Source: Amoebidium appalachense
Lineage: Eukaryota > Ichthyosporea
Length of the DNA stretch: 64,000 bases
Reading direction: 5' to 3'
Assembly: GCA_963693365.1 (NCBI GenBank)
Contig: CAVNZM010000001.1
Location: 10,478,001-10,542,000, forward strand
Shown here in pieces: positions 12,310 to 25,061 of this stretch. The stretch's first letter is position 1; every line of letters starts with the position of its first letter. The position numbers and the translations under genes are program-made. The notes beneath the pieces are model-generated. The model was given only the letters and a program-made list of their open reading frames with translations. It did not search any database and was not told the origin of the DNA.

Positions 12310-12513
12310 AAGACAACCCCCCCCCTCCCCCCCCCCCCCCCCCTCCTTCCCCCACCTCCCCTCCCTCTTCCCCTTCCCCCGCCCGCCTGTGGGCCACGCA
12401 TGTGCGCATAGGTACTGGAACCACAGACCCCTAAACAAAACCCCAATTCGAATGCACACGGCGTTTTGAAAGTGTGCAGCTATCCACCAGCATAGGTGTT
12501 GTAGGAAGCACCT

Positions 12514-12565
<52 letters not shown>

Positions 12566-12760
12566 TGCTGTTTATCACCGCCACATGCTTGACTCGGGGG
12601 CTGTGCCCGGGCTAAATAGGGAACTGTTCGTCTTGGAATGGTCCGGACATTGTAGACCAGCCCCCCCCCCCCCCCCCCCCCCCAAACCCCCTCCCCCCCC
12701 CCCCCCCTCCTCTTCTCCCCCCCCTCCTCCCCCCCCCCCCCCCCCCCCCGCCCACGCCCC
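12310..12760. repeat. Poly-C, GT/poly-G and poly-C cluster
   Basis: C run at 12317-12345, GT then G run at 12510-12564, and a C-rich block at 12661-12750, all inside segmental duplication copy 1. Confidence 0.9.
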
Positions 12761-12911
12761 CTCCCCTCGGAAAAAAGAGACACCTTACTAACGAACTACA
12801 AGCTTCCATAGTAATATCAACCGGCTCTGGCCCAGTGCTCTCTTATAATCAATCGCCGTGCATAGAGGGCATGGGGACGATAGGCTAGCCGGTCTTACAG
12901 CCATGTACTCA

Positions 12912-13042
12912 TACGCACGCACACGTGCATGCACGCATGCACACACACACGCACACACGCACGCAACACACTCACACACACACACATACACACAGACATA
13001 CACACACACTCACAAACACAACACACACACACACACACACAA
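12912..13042. repeat. Compound CA/GCAC repeat
   Basis: Imperfect CA-rich array with CGCA and TACA interruptions. The equivalent place in the other duplication copy (30790-31062) holds a much longer array. Confidence 0.9.
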
Positions 13043-13861
13043 TGCGAGAAAGAGGTAAGTTCAACGGACGAAAGCCCTAGGTATAGGGAGATCACATCAC
13101 TTAAACCGTTGGACGACAAAATATTTGATCATAGTATTGACCATAAACCCAATAACCATAACCCTATGTGTGTCCCACCTAAATGGGGGGGCTGCCGCCC
13201 CCCCCAAGCCCCCGCCAGACAGGCCTAACGACCCCTTAATGTTACCTGGGGATCGAATCGTTCTCCCCTGATTTTACGTCATCAAATCATGTTTTGTCCA
13301 ATCAGAGGCGAGGGGACTATCACCCAGTGAACATCTGTGACGAACACACACACAAGCTGTGTACGCACACACAGCTCGCACACACTGGGTCCCCACACAA
13401 ATTCATGTATCATACAGTAGATACTCGCACACAGGTGTGTTGTTTTACAAACACAGTAGCCAAATCATTCAGCAGCAAGCATATTTATATCGTTCCGTGA
13501 GTAATTCCTGTGGGCCGGGTTTTGACGTCTTGCTGCAGTGTGTGTTTCATCCTTATTTTCCCCTGAAGACTGCATATGAAAAAGCAATTTAGAAAATTTT
13601 GGACGTATTCAGGCTCAAACAGATCTCTAGACACACCTTTTAAAATTTCACGATCAAAGTTATAGTGGCTCAGTGAATTTGGATTGAATATGTCGGAGAA
13701 TATATCTCTCAACATAATGTATATAAAAAAAACAGGGTTCACACAACTTTTTGTTCGTGCTGATGTTCTCCGAGTCTTCGTCTCGGTGAGGATATTGGAG
13801 CAAGGGGAGGACCAAAGGGTGGTTGATAGGACGGCATGTAGGAGGTGGTGGTGTATGTGCA

Positions 13862-13873
13862 GTGTCTGTGTGT

Positions 13874-13959
<86 letters not shown>

Positions 13960-14023
13960 ATGCGCACGTGAGCGTGTGGCACACACACAAACACACACAA
14001 TGTGTGCGCATGTGTGTGTGTGT

Positions 14024-14062
<39 letters not shown>

Positions 14063-14063
14063 C

Positions 14064-14094
<31 letters not shown>

Positions 14095-14106
14095 GGGGGG
14101 TGCATG

Positions 14107-14148
<42 letters not shown>
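13862..14148. repeat. (GT)n - poly-G - (GT)n cluster
   Basis: GT runs at about 13865-13958, 14012-14055 and 14108-14148, with a G run at 14078-14100. The stretch forms the right edge of segmental duplication copy 1. Confidence 0.95.
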
Positions 14149-14149
<1 letters not shown>

Positions 14150-14889
14150 AACCCTTTTAATTGTGCACATGTTTTTTTTTTTGTTGTTATTTTTCCCTGG
14201 ATGTTTCGCTTTTTTCTTCGTGTGCTAGTGGTTTTTGGGTTTATGTTGGTGGGTATGTGGGATGTGGATAGTTGTAGGATGGGTGGGTATGTGTGCGTGT
14301 TTTTCTTGTGGGAGTTTTTTTTTGTGGTCACTTTTTTTGTGTGTACACAGCTGCAGTGTGCATGCTTTTACCGTGGCCTTATTGATTTCGTTGCTTATAA
14401 ACGTGACCGGCTGTCCAGATCATATAGATATTCACCTCTGTCTGTGTGACATTTGGCCAATCGGAACAAAGCATCTAACTACAGCCTGCCAATCGAAAAC
14501 AAACAGAGAAAGTCACGCCACGGCACTCAGTACAGTGCAACGGCCTAAATATACAGTAGTTAGTGCAACACGTACTTGCAAATGTGCCAATAAAAAAACA
14601 TACCAAAATTGTATTATGTTTACATGGGGTTACAACATACATCGTTATTCCACTATTAAACAAAAGTACACCTGTTGGAAACTGCCAGCAAGGCACAAAC
14701 AGAACAGAAACGCGATTCAAGGCTACTAGTAGTAGGCTCCCTGGCTAGCTAACAGTGTAACCAACAGCCACTCACAGACACGGTGCATGCCCTATATTGG
14801 TGAAACAACGGCAAGCTATCAAAGAAAAGAAAAGCGCATACTTCTAGAATAAGCTAACTATAACTACTATGAAATCAGCCCGAGCAAAC

Positions 14890-15150
14890 ATACACTAGTA
14901 TATCTAGATATCTAACTAGAAGCATGCATATCTAACTTGCTTAGCTGACATATCTAATCACATGCATGCATATCTAACCGCTTACCTAACATATCTAATT
15001 ACATGCATGTAGTATCCAACTTGCTTATTTAACATATCTCAGAATTACATTCATCATATATCTGACTTGCTTATCTAACTGCATCCATGCATATCTAACT
15101 TGCTTCAAGATCTAAAATATCTAACTACATGCATGCATACCTATCATATA
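14890..15150. repeat. Degenerate AT-rich tandem repeat
   Basis: Repeating ATATCTAACTTGCTT and CATGCATGCATA blocks, with a unit of roughly 40-60 bases and heavy divergence. No coding frame. Confidence 0.7.
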
Positions 15151-15172
15151 TAGTTTTCGCAAATGATAAAAA

Positions 15173-15173
<1 letters not shown>

Positions 15174-15204
<31 letters not shown>

Positions 15205-15827
15205 GACGAACGGGTGCCTGCCAGACACTACAATAATCGTGACCTAACAGGAACCGAAAAACTCATAATATAGTCGAGCTGGAAAACAAACGGACGCAAA
15301 CGAAATACCAATCTGAAAACCAAATCGAAGGGATATAAACAGCAAGAAACATCATACCGGCGCTTACACGACCATCACCCTCACCGGTTCAATGGACTGG
15401 GACGGCCTGGCCGGGCGCAACCTCGGAAGGCCATCACTCAAGCCGGAAGCCAGGTGGATACCAGTAGGCATCCCGACGGTGGATATCAGTAGCTTTCCGA
15501 ACCTGCGCAGTTAGCCATTACTATCTTGTGGTCGTGTGTATGTGTGGGGGATGAAGGCGGCGGCGGCGGCGGCGGCGGTGGGGGGGGGGGGAGGGGGGGG
15601 GGAGAGGGGGGGGGGGGGGGGGGGGGGGCGAGGAATCTTTTGCTTGCAAGCCCACACACACACACACACACACACACCCTAGTACAACCTTCCGAGATGT
15701 GCGGGATTTCACAGAACCCAAAAATGTTGTTGTGTGTATGTGCATGGTTTGGAATGGAGGCAGGACGGGAATAAGGGATGCATTTGACGGTGGCAATATA
15801 AAAGCTTCGCCCTGCCGGAACAGGAAA

Positions 15828-15871
<44 letters not shown>

Positions 15872-15877
15872 GGGGGG
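15174..15877. repeat. Poly-G rich intergenic stretch
   Basis: G runs at 15174-15203, about 15580-15628 and 15829-15870, with CA at 15656-15676. The last G run abuts the 5' LTR that starts at 15878, so the retroelement inserted at the edge of, or within, a G tract. Confidence 0.85.
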
Positions 15878-16820
15878 TGTTGTAGTACGTAGTATCTACA
15901 TAATTTAGGTAAGATCTTTTCAGTTTATGTTATGTTTCAGTTCATGTGCTTAGTATATATGTCACACTCCTATTACGAAAAATGTCTCATCGATCTCCAA
16001 TGTGTCTGTACACACGTAATCGTGATAGATCGGTTATAATTGTGTACTTTATCACTGGTTAGTGTGTTGATATGTGTGTACACGTTTCCATCCACTCAGG
16101 GAGAAACGTGTACATGTTTATGTGTACGTGAATATCTTCTGTTGCAATTGTGTTTTCGTGTTCGTGTTTTCTGTCCTGTCTTCTTCTCTCTTCCTCCTTC
16201 TTCTTCTTTCTTTTCTCTTTCTTTTCTCCCTTGTTTTCTTTCACATGATTATGTTTCTTTTTCACTAATATACGTTGAGTGGCTTTGTATTACTCCTTAT
16301 GTTTTGATTGGTCAGAAAACACTTAGGCTATACTTTAGCTTGTCATGTGTGAATCATAGCTTAGTCCGTCAACCACTTTAGTTTAGTGTGTTGCCGTGCT
16401 GTGGCCAATCAGTAGACTTAGTCAGAAAGTGTCTGAGTCTTTGTAGCCAGTGATAGGTTAGGAACATCACCTCTTTCCTCGTTACTTTTCACCTCAATAC
16501 TTTCTAGTAGCTGTGACCTATGGTGTTCGTTCCTGTGTCGCCGGATCTATCCGGGAAATAATCAGTTAATTGTGATTGGTTATTTTAGACATAGATCTGA
16601 TTTCCGACTGGTCGGGAATCATGTATGGATTTGACTTAAGGGAATTTCGAGTATACATACGAGATCGAAATAAATTTAGTTGAGTCGTGTCTAAACATTG
16701 ATGTCTGTTGTGTACACTGCTCCGATCGTTCCTTTTGTTGTTGTGTGTCTGTGGTGTTTTCACACTGCACCACTGTCACGGTGTCTCTGCTTCTGTCCCA
16801 AATACTTCTACAATTTAACA
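15878..16820 (+). repeat. 5' LTR of family B copia element
   Basis: 943 bp, begins TGTTGTAGTACG and ends TTTAACA. It is the reverse complement of, and clearly homologous to, the LTRs at 42472-43405, 48292-49225 and 32938-33862. It is followed directly by GGTTATGCAGCC, the primer-binding site. Confidence 0.9.
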
Positions 16821-16833
16821 GGTTATGCAGCCC
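16821..16833 (+). other. Primer-binding site, family B
   Basis: GGTTATGCAGCCC follows the LTR with no spacer. The first seven bases are complementary to CATAACC, the anticodon-loop end of the cleaved initiator tRNA-Met half that primes Drosophila copia. The rest departs from that tRNA, so the true primer for this family is uncertain. Confidence 0.55.
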
Positions 16834-16881
16834 TTTTGCACGCTCCCTACACACATCTAGACCTAGCGATCGTTTTCAATC

Positions 16882-19612
16882 ATGGATCCAAACAAAACTG
16901 GTGTGAACAAAATAACCATGTGGAAAGGTGAAGGGAAGACTGGTCCCGATAGTAAAACTACCTATTTTCAATGGGAAATCATCTTTCAGTCGGAATGATG
17001 ACCGGCACCAAAGGTGTCCGACTCGTGGACGTTGTTCTTGCTGACAACTACGTCACCCCTACCACCGTCGCGGTCGACGATGCACTCCCCTTCTACGGCT
17101 ACGGTACTGCCGTGGAACTCAAGGACGCCCGCAACTGCCTCCTGCTCCATATGATTCAGAACATAGACCCTTCCGTGCTCACCACCGTTGCCCAGTACCG
17201 CATTGGCATGGACCCTGAACGGGCCATGTGGAAATTCCGTCAACAATACCTCCAAGGCAAACCCGATCAGATCCGCATCGTTCACCGTCAGTGGGATGAT
17301 GCCTGTGCCCTACAGTCCGGTGAATCCTTCACCACCTACCTGAGCCGTCTACAGACCATCGTGAACCAGCTTCAGTCCCTCCAAGATGAGTCCATTCACT
17401 TGAAGTTCACTCGTCTGGCCGAGAAGTTCTTCAATGAACTCACCACCCGTGACGACCTCACCCCTGAGTTCAACCGCCTCATCGAAGACTACCACTTCGG
17501 TGATAAGACATTCCCCGACTTTGAGTCCCTGCACAACCACATCAAGGGCATCGAGTTACGTCAAGACCTCAAGATGCAACTCCGGAACAACCGTGAACAC
17601 CGTCCCTCCAAGTCCAGCATGTCATTGAATGCCAGTGCTCCCCCCCGTGATATTTCCCGCCGTGACTTACGCCACCATCTTGACCGTATCTCCGGCACGG
17701 ACCTCCGAACTCGTCTCTCCCGTCAGCACACCCGTTCCCGTTCCCCCCACCGGCCTGCCTTCCGGTCCACGTCCCGTTCCCCCAGTCGTCCCGTTTCTCG
17801 GGTTCCCGTCGTTCTGATTCCCCGGCTCGTTCTAGCCTCCCGTCCCCCAATGAATGCTCCTACTGCCACGAGCCTGACCACAAGATCATCGATTGCCCCG
17901 AACCGAAATGCCGTATTTCCAGACACAACCGTTCCCGTCAAGGCCGTGAGAAATCCGTCTCCTTTGCCTTCTCTGCATACAATGCTAGCTCCGTCCCCGT
18001 GTCTTCCGACCCTGCCTGGGATTCCGGGTGCAACATGACTGTCTGCCCCACCCGTGAGTTCTTCCACGACCTCACTCCCCTCCCGGCAATGACTCCCGTT
18101 GCTGCCTTCAACGGGACCCCCGTCTTGGCCACCCACACCGGCCATATCGTCATCGTCACCACCACCACCCATGGCACTGCCACCCTTATCATTGAGGCCT
18201 ACTACACCCCGTCCGGCCAAGCCTTCCTCATCTCAACATCCCAAGCTGCTGCCGAATACATCAAGGGTGACTTGAACGATGCCTCCACTCCGTCATTCCT
18301 CTTCGACCGACTTACAGGCCGTCACCTCATCAACCTCCGTCTACACAACGGTCTGTTTTACTTCACGAACTACACGATTCAACCACGCACTGGTCCTGTG
18401 GCTCTGGCTGCCACTACCAGTGTTAACCCGTCCATCTGGCACCATCGTCTGGGGCACCGTGCCATGACCAGCATCAAGGAGATGGTGAAACACGACCTTG
18501 TCATCGGCCTCGCCCCGTCTGTCCTCGACTGTGATGTTCCTGATTGTCATGGCTGCATCATGGGTAAAACCACCAAGGCTCCGTTCAAGGGTGACCGTCC
18601 TCACTCCACCATCCCTGGCCATGAATGGCATTGGGATTTTTTTGAGCCTACCACGACATCGTACGGAGGCTCCAAGGTTGCTCTCGTCACCGTCTGCCGT
18701 GCCTCTGGACTCGTCAAGATCTACCCGATGGCCGATCGTACCACCACCCTGGACATTATCACAGCTCACACCAACCTTGTAGCTACCCATGCCCCCTCCA
18801 AAGTTGGTGTCTACCACTTCGACTTCGGCTCTGAGTTCACCTCCCAGGCTACCCGTGCTTTTTGCACCTCCCAGGGCATCAAGGCCAGGTATGCCCCGGT
18901 GGACTGCCCTCAACTGAACGGCTATGTTGAACGTCGTATGCGGTTCCTCCCAGAAGTTGTTCGTTGCCTACTCCACCAAGTCCGAGATCAGTCTCTGTCC
19001 CCCAAACTGTGGGCTGAGGCCCTCCAACATGCTGCCTACATTGTCAACGTCACCCCGTCCACGGCTGCCGACGGTCGTACTCCGTTCGAGGTTTTCTACG
19101 GTGTCAAGCCCGACACCTCCGAACTCAAAGTGTTTGGTTGCCCTGCCTACACTCATGTTCCAGCTTCCAAACGGAACAAGCTGGCCCCCACGGTCAAACT
19201 CGGCATGTACATTGGGATTGATCTTCAATCACACTGTCATCGGATCATCAACACCACCACCCATGATCGTGTCAACCTCTTCCGTGATGTGATTTTTGAC
19301 GAATCAGCTTATCTCCCGTCCGAGCTCCCGTCCGCACTGCCGACCCCCGACACCTCCGACACCTCGGCCACACCACCCCCCACCGTTGAAAATGATGATG
19401 ACGTTTGCCTGGTGGACTCCAACTCCCTTCCTGCTGTTGTCGTTCCCCCAACACCCCCCCCCCACCGACCCCCCTGCTCATGTGCCCGTTCAACCTGCTG
19501 ACATGCATCAAGCCCCTGGCAACGTCACCCCCATCCGACCCGGCTCCCCCGACAATTTCCACTCGGCCCCGTCAAGCCCAGAGGTTCACCCCCCTGCTAT
19601 TCCGAACTTCCA

Positions 19613-19664
<52 letters not shown>

Positions 19665-21364
19665 TCTCCTCCCAGGCCTGTTCCTCCACCCCGTCGTTCT
19701 GCCCGTTTGAAAGGCAAGGTTGGCCTTCAAGCCACCTCTACCCTGCCTGTCACGGTTCCCCCCGGCCCTGCCATCAACATCGACCAGCTACCCAAACTTG
19801 TCAGTCAACTGTGCTCCGGCCCCAATGGTGACCAGGTCAAGTCAGCACTTACTGCTGAGTATCAAGCCTTCGTGGACAAAGACATCTTTGAACTCGTTGA
19901 CCCTCCCCCTGGTGCTAACATCGTCGGCTTCAAGTGGATTGTCTCTGAGAAAACTCTCAACTCGGCAGGTGAAACCAAGATCAAGGCCCGTGGTGTTGCT
20001 CAAGGCTTCAGTCAGCAATACGGTGTTGACTATGAGTTGATTGAGAGCCCTGTCGTCCGTCCGGCTGCTCTCCGTGCCATCCTTGCCCCTGCCGTTCGTT
20101 GTTGAGGGTCATGACATCCATCAACTCGACGTGTCTACGGCCTTTCTCAACAGCCCACTCACCGAGACCATCTACATGAAACAGCCCCCAGGACTCATCA
20201 CCATGGCCACCCTTGGCAAGGTCTGGAGACTCAAGAAAGCTCTATACGGCCTCAACTTGAAGCAAGCCTCCAAGGCCTGGTACGACTTTCTCGACGGCAT
20301 CCTTCTTGCCCATGGTCTGACCCGTACTACTAGTAAGACTGACCCGTGCATCTACCTCCGGTTCTTCCCCAACAACGATGTGGTCCGGGCTGGTAACTAC
20401 GTCGATGACTCCACTAGCACCAACTCCCGGGGGTCTACTGCTGCCAGTGACCTGGCTGCCAGTGCCCACATCAGCAAGATGGCCAGCTGTCGTATGAGCC
20501 CTTTCGACCGTATGCTCGGTGTTGACTTTAATCACTCCGACCCCCACCACCTACACATGCACCAGAGGTCTTACATCATGGATATCATCCACGACTTCAA
20601 CCTCACCGATGCCAAGTCCAAGTCTACCCCCATCCCTGCAGGCACCACCGTCTCCCTGGCTGACTGCCCCCCCAACCGTTCACCGTGCCCTACCGTGAGT
20701 TACTCGGCCGTCTTCTCTGGGTGGCACGGTGCACACGTCCCGACATTGCCTATGCCATCGGCTTCCTTGGTCGGTTCAGCAGCAACCCCGGCAAGACTCA
20801 CTGGGACCTTCTCCGTCGTTGGCCAGGTACCTTCTCGGCACCATTGACCTTGGCATCGACTGCAAGTACTCGGCCATCAAGCCTCCCATACTCGAGTGCT
20901 ACACGGATGCTGACTTTGCTGGTTGTGCTGACAGCAAGAAGTCTACCACCGGCTACATCATCGAGTTTGCTGGTATGCCCATCATCTGGTACTCCAAGCT
21001 CCAGCCCATCACGGCCACCGGCACCACCGAAGCTGAGCTGATTGCCCTCAATGCCGGCACCCAGGAAGTTGCTTGGGTCCGTGACCTCTTCAAGGAACTC
21101 GGCTGCCCCATGCTTGTTCCGACTCCGGTGTATTGTGACAACCAGTCGACCATTCCCATCGTCAACTCCACCGGCATCAAGCACCGTACCAACCACATTG
21201 CCGTCCGGTACCATAACACCAAAGACTATAATGCCAGTGGGGATGTTGTCGACCATTACGTCGAGTCAGCTCACAACTTGGCCGACATCCTCACCAAGCC
21301 CCTCCCTGACCCGAGTCACGTCACCCATCGTGCCCGACTTTGTGTGGCGGACATTGTCGATTGA
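16882..21364 (+). pseudogene. Family B gag-pol, multiply frameshifted
   Basis: Homologous throughout to the pol of the young copy. The gag start ATG is at 16882. A frame break at about 17000 leads to a gag frame (16971-18038), a break near 17790 separates the CCHC knuckle, and protease (DSGC) with integrase (HHCC finger, WHWDFF, FDFGSEF, NGYVERR) occupies 17999-19501. RT continues in another frame (19296-20105), then another (20041-20847, with YVDD), and RNase H in a last one (20729-21364, ending near LADILTKPL). Relative to the young copy it has several in-frame 3- and 6-base insertions, for example at 17402, 20254, 20330 and 20459. The integrase-RT linker contains a C10 run and a pure C run of about 47 bases. 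Confidence 0.9.
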
Positions 21365-21645
21365 ACTCTTCCTTCACGTGTGACCGGTCTTTTACTACGG
21401 CTGGGGTCCTGGACAGCAGATGCATCTACACTGCCTCCCGGCTGGAATGATTACTACTTCGTCTACCACCATCATTATTTCATATGTATATTGCCTTTGT
21501 GGGTATGCCCACCTAGGGTTTTTATATATGGTTTGACCTGTACCGCGATTCTACTCTATCCGAAAGTTTGACTGGTTTAAAACCCAGTTAGTAACCTCCC
21601 GACCACCGTTGTTGTAGGTCTTCGTTGTTTTTGCCCCCCCTTCCC

Positions 21646-21703
21646 CCCCCCCCCCCCCCCTGAGGCTCCCCCCCCCCCCCCCCCCCTCCCCCCCCCCCCC
21701 CCC

Positions 21704-21744
<41 letters not shown>
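21646..21744. repeat. C-rich block of about 100 bp
   Basis: C runs broken by single T, G or A residues, within the 3' untranslated part of the family B element. The same site in the young copy (43518-43600, opposite strand) holds a shorter G/A-interrupted block, so this tract belongs to the element and varies in length. Confidence 0.9.
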
Positions 21745-21746
<2 letters not shown>

Positions 21747-21855
21747 GGGAAAGCACACACTTTAATTTTTTTTTTTCTTTTTTTTTTTTCGTTTCTGTTC
21801 TCAAGTCAAGAGATTTCACTAGTTCAGTGGGGATATGATAACACAAACTTCAAAG

Positions 21856-22332
21856 TCGTAATTGTGTTATAACAAGTTTGATGTGTGTTAACATTGTCGT
21901 GTCAAAGTTGAATTCCAGCAATAAATTACCATACCTGTCCTTGTGCTCATGTGCTGGTGCTCACCCATTAAATTTACCGAGTGTACAGAAGTGGCAATAC
22001 AGAGTTTGCCCGTGTTTCGAAACGTGGCACGTGGGTGGACAAAAAGCACTAAGTGACGGTGAATGCGTATCATATGAGTCGATTCATGGCTGGCGTCGAG
22101 GTTTTACGTTTGTTCGGGTCATAAAGCCATGTATGTCAATAACGGATATAAACAGACTGGTGGTGGAGGAGTCGTGCGCTCTGTGGTAAGATCGTATGGC
22201 ATACAGTTTCAAATTTCGAATGATGGTTCTGGCTGCAAGTTGCAACACGTGGGAACGGTTCCTTCAGACCAACCCATTGCCGTGAAAGCAAACATGTTAT
22301 TGTAGTCCCGTGACTTCTTATTGAAAGCAGGC
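21856..22332. other. Interval without a supported gene
   Basis: A plus-strand frame of 103 codons (21878-22189) is open but shows no motif or splice signals. I regard it as probably non-coding. Confidence 0.4.
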
Positions 22333-22572
22333 CTAGAAAATGCGCACAGTTGTGTCAGCTTCATAAGTTAAGGCAGCTTTTGCAACACCAATTTGCCGTT
22401 GCCACACAAATCCCTCTTTGAAATTTTGGTAACCTATATCCTCAACGTTAGCAGCTGGAGGAGGATTGTTGGGCACTTGAGGAGCACGGGGGGGGGGGGG
22501 GGGGGTTGCAGCAGTTGCAGCTGACTGCTTGAGGTTTCTATTATAACGAGGTTCCATTTGACCATGGCACAC
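22333..22572 (-). CDS. Possible minus-strand terminal exon, unrecognised
   Basis: An open frame ending at a stop near 22333 encodes a Pro run produced by a G/C tract (22487-22505) followed by a protein-like tail containing NVEDIGYQNFKEGFVWQRQ and ending TYEADTTVRIF. Acceptor-like TTTTCTAG sequences lie just upstream on the minus strand near 22585. No family is recognised, and it could be a chance frame. Confidence 0.3.
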   Translation of the reverse strand: MCHGQMEPRYNRNLKQSAATAATPPPPPRAPQVPNNPPPAANVEDIGYQNFKEGFVWQRQIGVAKAALTYEADTTVRIF

Positions 22573-22657
22573 GAGCTAGATCACTAGAAAAGCAGATGCT
22601 CTAAAAAAGAGGACAAAGACAGTCAATGCATATATTTATTGACTAACCGTTAGAAAA

Positions 22658-22709
22658 GATGGGATATGCCCCCCCCCCCCCCCCCCCCCCCCCCTGCATA
22701 TCCCATCTA
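22658..22709. repeat. Inverted repeat with poly-C loop
   Basis: AGATGGGATATGC and its exact reverse complement GCATATCCCATCT (13 bp arms) flank a run of about 24 C. The structure can extrude as a hairpin whose whole loop is cytosine. Confidence 0.9.
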
Positions 22710-23100
22710 CTAGTCTAAGATCATCTGACCGAAAAATGCACGTACGTGTATATAGGAAACCTCACGCTGGTGCTTATTTCTCCCATGCAAAAGATAGATA
22801 TCTTGCATATCCCGTGCAATCGATGCCTTGAATGCCTTGGCATCTGCAACATCCACCTATCTCAATAATAATAATGTGTCTATCCGTGCATAGCTCGTGC
22901 GCACATTGGGCCCGACAAAATAGGCTAACTGTCGGATTATCAAGGATATCTGCAACACACATCTATCTTCCATGTTGGATGTCTACATACTACTTCACAC
23001 GGTCAGACTATCCAAGTGCTCCTAATACATCTCATCCATATTGATTGTTGATGTGTACTTGGCGACAAGTATACCTGCACAACACCTCGTCAACACAAGT

Positions 23101-23740
23101 CCCCCCCCCCCCCCCCGTCAACACAACCCCCCCCCCCCCTCTCCCGACCCACCGTAAAAAATAGGAAAAAATACAACCAAACGGAAACAGACACAAACAT
23201 CGTAAATCCTACCCCATATAACACTCATTCAACCACACCACAAACGAATCAGACACCACTCCCGCCCATACCCACCCACATAGCACTCCCCAAACCCCCT
23301 CCCGACACCTTTATTACCACACCACCACATCCCCCCCCCCTCCCCCCCCCCAACCTCCACACACACATCCACTACCACCACACCATCCCCCCCCCCCCCC
23401 CCCCCCCCCCTCCCCCTCACACCCACACAAAAGTTCCAACACCACAACCCTTCATTTGCCTCGTCTATTGATTCCCCCCCGTGTCTGGTCCTGCTCTCTC
23501 ACTCCCCAACCCAGACTACCCGCACCCACGTGTACACAAGAATAACTACACTACACTGCTAGCTAACCTTTGTGGACCCCCTCCCCCCTCCCCCCCCCCC
23601 CCCCCCAGCGATGTCTTCCAAACCCAACCGCCACAACTTTTGTCGAGGTCATGTCCACCCCCCCCCCCTCCCCCCAGACACCATTCTGCCCTCAATCTGT
23701 CTACTAAATTGCTACCCCCTCCCCCCCTCCTCCCCCCTTC

Positions 23741-23773
<33 letters not shown>

Positions 23774-24054
23774 ACACACACACACCCACCCGTCCCCCTT
23801 TTCCTACCATCCCACCCCACCCGCACTTCATCAGTGTGGAAAAAAACCACTCAACATGCACAAATACATCAGCACCCATCATGAAGCCACCTACTGTCTG
23901 TTTTCAGTTCACTACACCATACCAACCAAAACGCTTCCACTCCCATCAACCCACCCACACTCATATACCCCGGCAACCACAAACTCATACCCACACCCAC
24001 CAGCCCTACCTACCCATCCCCATTCACGTCCCCCCCCCCCCCCCCCCCCCCCCC
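23101..24054. repeat. C-rich low-complexity region
   Basis: Repeated C runs (about 23101-23116, 23127-23140, 23330-23350, 23388-23410, 23583-23606, 23738-23772, 24030-24054) in Pro/His-biased sequence. Long open frames here follow from the lack of T and G, not from genes. Confidence 0.85.
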
Positions 24055-24119
24055 AAACTCACCTCCATCCCCATCTACGCGTGTAAAGTTCTGTTTAAGT
24101 GTGGAGTGAATCCATAAAT

Positions 24120-24797
24120 GACTTATGGAAATTCAGAGAGAGTGGGTTCTAAGACAGAACTAAACAGGTGGGACAGACACGGGTTCAATTAGTTTAATAC
24201 AGTGTGAGGGAAAACATGTGTGCCACACCGTACACAACATGGCCCGCGGTACTGGTGGTGTGGCCTTATATACCACCCAGACCGTCCCGTCACCTGGTCG
24301 CCGTGTCCGCCAATAGAAATTGGGCTGTAGCCGGACAACCAATAGGAATACACCACGTATTTGCCAATGGTATTGTAAAGCCACGTCCAGCCAATACACC
24401 TGCCCCGGTTTTATGTATAGCCAAATAAGGAGTTCACAACAAAGACAATCCTCATTAATTACGAGCGAAGTAACGCAAGACCAAAACTATGCATGCAGGT
24501 CATGCAAGGCAATAAATCTTGTAGTAAACCGAGAGCACAAAGGTATGCTATCGCAACAAGCAGGAATGCACGATCTGGGAACAAGCGTACGTGCGCATCT
24601 ACACGATCAGAGGGAGAGAGGGAGAAAGGGAGAGAGTGGGAGAGAGAGGGGGGGAGAGAGAGAACCAATCTACGTGCATGGGTGTGTGTGTGTGTGTGTG
24701 TGTGTGTCGAGAGGCAAGAGAGAGGACTCAATCTGAAAATTCAGCACACAAGTTTATTTATGAAATCAGGCAACACCTTGCGAGTTTACACGCGGCC
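24120..24797. repeat. Dispersed repeat family C, copy 1 (possible LTR)
   Basis: Shares ordered blocks with 54860-55755: GGCCTTATATACCAC, CCAATAGGAAT, GTTTTATGTATAGCCA, TTACGAGCGAAGT, ACCAAAACTATGCATGC and GCGAGTTTACA. On the minus strand a TATATAAGG box sits downstream of several ATTGG (CCAAT complement) motifs, the layout of a promoter or LTR U3. Its ends were not defined. Confidence 0.6.
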
Positions 24798-24800
24798 ACC

Positions 24801-24840
<40 letters not shown>

Positions 24841-24903
24841 ACACATCCCTCCCCCCTTTCCACCCTCCTCACTGCTCCCCCTTCCCCTCCGCTCCCCACC
24901 ATC

Positions 24904-24944
<41 letters not shown>

Positions 24945-24960
24945 CCCTCACCCTCCCCCC
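24684..24960. repeat. (GT)n and two long poly-C runs
   Basis: GT run at 24684-24706 and pure C runs at 24801-24840 and 24903-24942. Confidence 0.95.
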
Positions 24961-25061
24961 AACAAAAAAACAAACAAAAAACAAACAAACAAAAAAACAC
25001 ACACCAAACACACACAAACACACACACCCGAACCCCTTTACACACAGACACAGACACATCT

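Larger units (their letters stand above)
11740..13990. repeat. Segmental duplication, copy 1
   Basis: A non-coding block matching 28610-32250 in the same order and orientation. Shared landmarks include GCCTCGTGCATTGCATGGCC (11790 / 28660), AGCTATCCACCAGCATAGG (12478 / 30337), the G/C-rich hairpin near 13185 / 31225, and CTGGGTCCCCACACAAATTC (13385 / 31580). Copies differ by point changes and by the size and type of the microsatellites between landmarks. Copy 2 also carries the copia insertion at 29181-30126. Confidence 0.85.
15878..21855 (+). mobile_element. Decayed Ty1/copia element (family B), 3' LTR missing
   Basis: Plus-strand copy of the family also found at 42472-49225. Order: 5' LTR (15878-16820), primer site, gag, protease, integrase, RT, RNase H, 3' untranslated region. 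The 3' region matches the young copy down to ACAAACTTCAAAGTC at about 21855 and then diverges before the LTR would start, so the element is 3'-truncated. A C-rich block (21646-21744) sits between RNase H and the break. Multiple frameshifts show it is old and inactive. Confidence 0.9.

Noticed and set aside
16040-16381. Hydrophobic 113-codon ORF inside the 5' LTR
   Set aside because: Pyrimidine-rich LTR sequence; the same region in the other LTR copies is not conserved as a frame.
21878-22189. 103-codon plus-strand ORF after the decayed copia element
   Set aside because: No motif, splice or compositional support; length is within chance expectation.
23481-24117. Long Pro-rich ORFs in C-rich DNA
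   Set aside because: Open only because T and G are scarce; multiple overlapping frames are equally open.
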